Source: Neisseria weaveri (GTDB lineage: Bacteria > Pseudomonadota > Gammaproteobacteria > Burkholderiales > Neisseriaceae). Taken from it: a stretch of DNA of 64,000 bases. Of this stretch, positions 60,188 through 64,000 are shown one piece after another. The position numbers were made by a program, and so were the translations under genes. The stretch lies in NCBI RefSeq assembly GCF_900638685.1, contig NZ_LR134533.1, positions 496,001 to 560,000 of the forward strand, read 5' to 3'. Numbering within the stretch: the stretch's first letter is position 1; every line of letters starts with the position of its first letter. Under the pieces are notes generated by a model that was not told the DNA's origin, made no database searches, and saw nothing but the letters and a program-made list of their open reading frames with translations.

Positions 60188-60874
60188 ATGCAACTACTCA
60201 AATATATCCAATCTCAAGGTCTCGGCAGCCGTAAACAATGCAGCCGCTTAATCGAAAACGGCTACATCGCCATCAACGGACAAACCGCCGACAACCCTAA
60301 AAGCGAGATTGACCCTGCAACCGTCCTCACCCTGACTGTCGATGACGAACCCATTACCGTTGTTCCCATGCCCTATTTCTATATTCTGCTCAATAAACCG
60401 GCAGACTACGAAACCTCGCACAAACCCCAACACTATCCCAGTATTTTCAGTCTTTTTCCCGACCATATGCGGCAAATAGATATGCAGGCGGTAGGCAGAC
60501 TGGATGCAGACACAACCGGCGTTATCCTGATTACTAATGACGGACAGTTCAACCATCGGGTTACGTCACCGAAACACAAAATACCCAAACTCTATCGCGT
60601 CACCCTAAAACACCCTGCTGATGACAGCCTATGCCACATTCTGAAAAATGGAGTATTACTACATGATGACGAAGAAACCGTTTACGCAGCAGAAGCCGTT
60701 TTAGAAAATCCGATTACCCTGTTAATGACTATAACAGAAGGTAAATATCACCAAGTAAAACGAATGATTGCCGCCGTAGGTAACCGCGTCGAACAGCTGC
60801 ATAGAGAGCGTTTCGACACTTGGGATACACACGGATTAAAGCCCGGAGAATGGACGTTTATTCAACCAGCATAA
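60188..60874 (+). CDS. rsuA: 16S rRNA pseudouridine synthase (RsuA family)
   Basis: A 228-aa enzyme from the ATG at 60188 (MQLLKYIQSQGLGSRKQ), after an AT-DUS. S4 RNA-binding domain at about 2-50. The catalytic Asp is D106 in AVGRLDADTTG. PKLYRVTL (about 140-147) and TITEGKYHQVKRMIAAVGN (about 192-210) are further motifs. RsuA modifies U516 of 16S rRNA; a related RluE-type 23S specificity cannot be excluded by reading. Length fits RsuA. Confidence 0.9.
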   Translation: MQLLKYIQSQGLGSRKQCSRLIENGYIAINGQTADNPKSEIDPATVLTLTVDDEPITVVPMPYFYILLNKPADYETSHKPQHYPSIFSLFPDHMRQIDMQAVGRLDADTTGVILITNDGQFNHRVTSPKHKIPKLYRVTLKHPADDSLCHILKNGVLLHDDEETVYAAEAVLENPITLLMTITEGKYHQVKRMIAAVGNRVEQLHRERFDTWDTHGLKPGEWTFIQPA

Positions 60875-60975
60875 AAAAATCATTTTTTATTTATTAAAAT
60901 CATAAAGTTATTTAAATAAATAATTTATTTACTAAAATTAACACAAATAATCGGGAACTATTATATAATTCGACC

Positions 60976-61081
60976 TGTCAGAGCAATACTTACTCTGAAA
61001 AGAGTAGGTAGTGAGTAAGACGTTTTCCCCGTAATGTGTTTGGCCATCTATACTTTCCCCTTAGTATAGATGGTTTTTTTT
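60976..61081 (+). ncRNA. Candidate small RNA upstream of gapA
   Basis: A perfect -10 TATAAT (60964-60969) predicts a start near 60976; no good -35 is seen. The transcript would end at a terminator CCATCTATACT/AGTATAGATGG (61044-61073, 11-bp stem) with T8. The 5' half can fold in two mutually exclusive ways: TACTCT/AGAGTA (60991-61006) or CTTACTC/GAGTAAG (60989-61019). It contains no open frame and lies about 200 bases before gapA with gapA's own promoter in between. Confidence 0.6.
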
Positions 61082-61174
61082 ATCTGCAAAAACCGTTTAT
61101 GTGCTAACAATCATCCCGATTTATTCCGTCGCAAACCGCAAAACCGGCCCGGAAGTCACAAAAACGATTGTTTC

Positions 61175-61205
61175 TTGACTACACAATACTACATTGCGAT
61201 ATAAT
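61175..61205 (+). promoter_or_regulatory. gapA promoter
   Basis: TTGACT (61175-61180), 17 bases to GATATA (61198-61203) or 19 to TATAAT (61200-61205). About 70 bases before the gapA start; AAAGGA precedes the ATG. Confidence 0.65.
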
Positions 61206-61277
61206 CTGGCTTACCATTTTGGACAATACCGTCCGCATTTCCCGATTAACGCTAAACAGATATAAAAGGACCAAATT

Positions 61278-62309
61278 ATGGGCATTAAGGTTGCCATCAA
61301 CGGTTATGGACGTATCGGTCGCCAAGTATTGCGCGCGATTTATGATTATAAACTGGAAGATCAATTGGAAATTGTAGCCGTCAACGCCAGCGGCAGCATC
61401 GAAACCAATGCCCATCTGACCAAATTCGATACCGTTCACGGTCGCTTTGCATCGGATGTCGCCCATGATGAAAAAAACCTGATTATCAACGGCAAAGCCA
61501 TTCCGTTCTTCTCTACACGCAACCCTGCCGAATTGCCTTGGGCTGATTTGGGCGTGGATTTGGTGATGGAATGTACCGGTGCGTTTACCAGCAAAGCTGC
61601 GGCAAAAGTTCACTTGGAAGCAGGTGCCAAAAAAGTTTTGATTTCCGCACCCGGCGGCGATGATGTTGACGCTACCGTTGTTTACGGCGTAAACCACAAT
61701 GTGCTGACTCCTGAAATGACCGTGGTTTCCAATGCTTCATGCACCACCAACTGCTTGGCTCCTGTTGCCAAAGCATTGAATGACGGCATCGGTATCAGCA
61801 AAGGCGTGATGACCACCATCCACGCTTTGACCAACGACCAAACCGTAACCGATGTTCGCCACAAGGATTTGCGTCGTGCGCGCAGCGGTATGGAAAACAT
61901 GATTCCGACCAAAACCGGTGCGGCAAAAGCCGTAGGTTTGGTACTGCCTGAATTGAAAGGCAAACTGGACGGCCTGGCCATCCGTGTTCCGACCATCAAC
62001 GTATCTTTGGTTGACTTGAGTTTTGAAGCCAGCCGCGACACTACTGCCGAAGAAATCAACAGCATTGTTAAAGCTGCCTCCGAAGGCGCTATGAAAGGCG
62101 TTCTGCACTACAACACCTTGCCTTTGGTTTCTATGGACTTCAACCACACTACCCAAGCCAGCTCTTTTGACAGCACGCTGACCAAAGTAACCAGCGGCAA
62201 TATGGTTAAAGTATTTGCTTGGTATGACAACGAATGGGGCTTCAGCTGCCAAATGTTGAACACGGCCCGCGCGATGTTCGGTTTGGAAGTACGTCCTTTC
62301 AACGCATAA
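61278..62309 (+). CDS. gapA: Glyceraldehyde-3-phosphate dehydrogenase
   Basis: A 343-aa glycolytic/gluconeogenic enzyme. The NAD-binding start is [16 protein letters not shown]. The catalytic Cys is C155 in [12 protein letters not shown], with H182 in TTIHALTND. The D31-equivalent region AVNASGS lacks the usual acidic residue for strict NAD preference, so NADP use cannot be excluded. In Neisseria a GAPDH is also found at the cell surface as a moonlighting protein. Full length and intact. Confidence 0.95.
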   Translation: MGIKVAINGYGRIGRQVLRAIYDYKLEDQLEIVAVNASGSIETNAHLTKFDTVHGRFASDVAHDEKNLIINGKAIPFFSTRNPAELPWADLGVDLVMECTGAFTSKAAAKVHLEAGAKKVLISAPGGDDVDATVVYGVNHNVLTPEMTVVSNASCTTNCLAPVAKALNDGIGISKGVMTTIHALTNDQTVTDVRHKDLRRARSGMENMIPTKTGAAKAVGLVLPELKGKLDGLAIRVPTINVSLVDLSFEASRDTTAEEINSIVKAASEGAMKGVLHYNTLPLVSMDFNHTTQASSFDSTLTKVTSGNMVKVFAWYDNEWGFSCQMLNTARAMFGLEVRPFNA

Positions 62310-62319
62310 ATTTCAGACG

Positions 62320-62366
62320 ACCTAATGCCGTCTGAAAAAAGCCGCGCTATTTCAGCGCGGCTTTTT
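62320..62366 (+). terminator. Double terminator after gapA
   Basis: An imperfect DUS hairpin (TTCAGACGACC..GCCGTCTGAA, 62311-62335, right arm ATGCCGTCTGAA) followed by AAGCCGCGCT/AGCGCGGCTT (62339-62363) with T-rich tail. The second stem is GC-rich and strong. Confidence 0.85.
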
Positions 62367-62442
62367 ATTTAAAGACATATCACAGCTCACTGTTCAGCAG
62401 TCAGTCCTTAACCCGTCTTTCATTTTGTATGCTGACTTCCTA

Positions 62443-63141
62443 CTAACCCAACACAAACAGCTCCGAACCATATTGTTTCAGCCATTGTTTTGCCGCCAAC
62501 GTATACGGCGTCGATTGGTTGACTTTATTCCAGAAATCCCTGCTGTGGTCGGGATGCTCCAAATGGCACAATTCATGCACGCAAACGTAGTCGGTCACGA
62601 ACTCCGGCGCACCAATCAAACGCCAATTCAAACGGATACCGGTCCGACTGCGGCACACGCCCCAAAATGTTTTTGCCGAACTCAACGCCGTTGCCGCCGG
62701 ATAAAGCCGCAAAGCATCGGCATGAAACTCTAATCTGGGTAACAACTCTTTTTCTGCCTGATCCATCAAAAAACGGCACAACAGCAACTTTTGTTTCGGC
62801 CAAGGCAAATCGGGCACATAAATCGCCGAATCCCGATAGGCAATGTGCGGATATTCATGTAATGCCAAAGCACAACGTTGGCCTTTATACCAAATAAATG
62901 ACGGCATCTGCCCGATTAATTCACGGCTCGGGCAACGCAGTAAAACCCGACGCAAAACATCTTCGTTTTGCCCCAACCAAGATTTCAACTGGGCTTCACT
63001 CATGGTTTTCGGTATGCCGACAGACAACCGGTTTGCGGCATGCGGGCGAATAATAATATTTTTCTTGGTATTGCGCTTAAGCAGCAAATCTACCGATTGG
63101 CCGTCTGAAAATAAATAAGTGATTATCGACAAAACCGCCAC
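62443..63141 (-). CDS. YgjP-like zinc metalloprotease (DUF45/SprT-like)
   Basis: A 232-aa protein. The zinc motif HELCHLEHPDH (about 188-198) is followed by SRDFWNKVNQS, typical of the YgjP/DUF45 family. The N-terminal half contains RPHAANRLSVGIPKTMSE. The start may be a GTG (AVLSIITYLF), which is unusual but has no better alternative. The end KQWLKQYGSELFVLG is complete. Its role is unknown; related proteins are linked to restriction-type or housekeeping proteolysis. It follows the plsC gene by 14 bases. Confidence 0.82.
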   Translation of the reverse strand: MAVLSIITYLFSDGQSVDLLLKRNTKKNIIIRPHAANRLSVGIPKTMSEAQLKSWLGQNEDVLRRVLLRCPSRELIGQMPSFIWYKGQRCALALHEYPHIAYRDSAIYVPDLPWPKQKLLLCRFLMDQAEKELLPRLEFHADALRLYPAATALSSAKTFWGVCRSRTGIRLNWRLIGAPEFVTDYVCVHELCHLEHPDHSRDFWNKVNQSTPYTLAAKQWLKQYGSELFVLG

Positions 63142-63155
63142 CCTATCGCAAATTT

Positions 63156-63887
63156 TCAGACGGCCTTTGCCGCTTTCGGCCCGATACCGCTGATCTGCTT
63201 CTGCTGCTCTTCAATCCAATGCCCACACTTGGCCATCAACTCTTCCGCCGAACCGGAATCGTGGGCAATTGGTTCTCCGATCACCACAGTAATCTCACCC
63301 GGATATTTGAAAAAAGAATTACGCGGCCAAAACTCTCCGCTGTTCAATGCAATCGGCACCATGTCCATCTCAAACATTTTGGCCATACGCGCCGCACCCA
63401 GCTTGTATTTGCCACGCTCGCCCGGCGCAACACGCGTACCTTCCGGGAAAATAGCAATCCAAAAACCTTCTTTTTTGCGCGCCAAGCCTTGCTCCATCAG
63501 CTGTTTGTTTGCTTCCCTGCGGTTACTTCTGTCGATGCCTATGGTTTTCGCCAGCTTCAATCCCCAGCCGAAAAACGGAATCTTAAACAACTCGCGTTTG
63601 GCCACAAAAACATGCAGCGGAAACAGCTCCTGCAAAGCCAATGTTTCCCAGCCCGATTGGTGCTTGCTGCAAATAATGGAAGGCCGGGTAGGAATATTTT
63701 CCACACCGATCACGCGGTATTTCAAACCGACTACATTTTTCAGCAGCCACATCAGCAGCAAAGCCCAACAGCGCCCCACTCGGTTTGCGCCTTTGGGTAT
63801 CAATGAAAACGGAATAATCAGCGTAAATAAAACCAATGTTGCCACCACCAACACCAGCCAATAAATCAAATTTCTGATCAGCAGCAT
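63156..63887 (-). CDS. plsC: 1-acylglycerol-3-phosphate O-acyltransferase
   Basis: A 243-aa membrane acyltransferase making phosphatidic acid. One or two N-terminal membrane segments (about 4-30). Motif I is KHQSGWE (about 75-81), an HX4E variant of the usual HX4D seen in several beta-proteobacterial enzymes. Motif III is IFPEGTRVAPG (about 146-156). A basic region RKKEGFWIA precedes it. Neisseria carry more than one homologue (NlaA, NlaB); which one this is cannot be told from reading alone. Confidence 0.88.
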   Translation of the reverse strand: MLLIRNLIYWLVLVVATLVLFTLIIPFSLIPKGANRVGRCWALLLMWLLKNVVGLKYRVIGVENIPTRPSIICSKHQSGWETLALQELFPLHVFVAKRELFKIPFFGWGLKLAKTIGIDRSNRREANKQLMEQGLARKKEGFWIAIFPEGTRVAPGERGKYKLGAARMAKMFEMDMVPIALNSGEFWPRNSFFKYPGEITVVIGEPIAHDSGSAEELMAKCGHWIEEQQKQISGIGPKAAKAV

Positions 63888-63921
63888 TATGTCTTCCTTT
63901 ATTTTTCAGACGGCCTTCCGG

Positions 63922-64000
63922 CTATTCTTCAGAGTCTGATTTATCCTGTACCAAATATTGGGCAAACATCAGCAGGTTTTCAAACACTTCGGTATGTTCG
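63922..64000 (-). CDS. C-terminal fragment of a gene continuing off the window, possibly gmhB
   Basis: The last 25 codons are visible: a stop at 63922-63924 preceded by HTEVFENLLMFAQYLVQDK. The VF-NLL-FA-YL pattern resembles the end of D,D-heptose 1,7-bisphosphate phosphatases (GmhB), and such a gene is found beside the acyltransferase in some Neisseria. The identification is weak. Its stop lies 34 bases before the plsC start, with a DUS between. Confidence 0.4.
   Translation of the reverse strand, partial: EHTEVFENLLMFAQYLVQDKSDSEE

Noticed and set aside
63229..63864. 211-aa open frame opposite plsC
   Set aside because: Fully inside the acyltransferase gene on the other strand; no ribosome site.

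Overview
The window is a chromosomal piece of a commensal-type Neisseria. The 12-base DNA uptake sequence AGGCCGTCTGAA (AG-DUS dialect) recurs throughout, often as inverted pairs acting as terminators at gene ends. The host genes (clpP/tig, nadC-nadA-nadB, trpA, accD, lrp-dadA-alr, dapE, nagZ, nth, rpiA, ispD/ispF, dnaQ, gapA, plsC) are typical of Neisseriaceae. The species cannot be named from the sequence alone. A few AT-DUS (meningococcal dialect) copies also occur.

Positions 1 to about 23.5 kb are a Mu/BcepMu-like transposable prophage; its left end lies outside the window. Leftward from about 12.95 kb runs the early operon: a gp16-like regulator, a winged-helix protein, a DUF3102-like protein, transposase A, ATPase B, several small genes, a DUF3164 protein, HU, GemA and Mor. 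It ends at a strong terminator (4955-4985). Continuing leftward is a late operon: protease/scaffold (gene I type), gp49-like protein, major capsid, decoration protein, gp35/36/37-like proteins and tail sheath. Rightward from 13.1 kb lie the C repressor, two AT-rich accessory (moron) genes and a second late operon: endolysin, small lysis proteins, Rz/Rz1 spanins, TraR-type zinc finger, DUF2730, gp26, gp27, terminase, portal, gp30 and gpG. The prophage stops just short of clpP. The late region is therefore split into two oppositely transcribed operons. Each opens with the same 18-base dyad (TTTAAACCCGTTTAAAAG) and a hairpin that buries the Shine-Dalgarno sequence. These look like the counterparts of the Mu promoters Plys and PI, both probably driven by the Mor/C-type activator.

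Positions 23.6-64 kb are host chromosome. Protein quality control (clpP, tig) is followed by DUF1853, a tRNA methyltransferase and suhB. The NAD de novo synthesis locus comes next: nadC and a Nudix-type regulator face nadA-nadB across a promoter that carries a near-perfect dyad. nadB has a one-base frameshift. After that come a class V aminotransferase, queH, a phospholipase D family protein, trpA and accD. The DUF2868/DUF3482 GTPase pair is interrupted by a small AT-rich insert with a lipoprotein, a 37-aa glycine/asparagine-rich microprotein and an apparently leaderless XRE regulator.

A 1-kb AT-rich gap at 42.75-43.77 kb encodes two nearly identical sRNAs beside lrp, matching the known neisserial sibling sRNAs (NmsRA/NmsRB; NgncR_162/163). 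lrp-dadA-alr is a D/L-alanine catabolism locus. An AT-rich NYN-domain gene follows, and then dapE, a PEBP-family protein, a homocysteine synthase, nagZ, a VOC protein, an HtrA-type lipoprotein protease, nth, a secreted thermonuclease, rpiA, ispF-ispD-dnaQ, a probably iron-regulated small gene, an RsuA-type pseudouridine synthase, a candidate new sRNA upstream of gapA, gapA, a YgjP-type metalloprotease and plsC.
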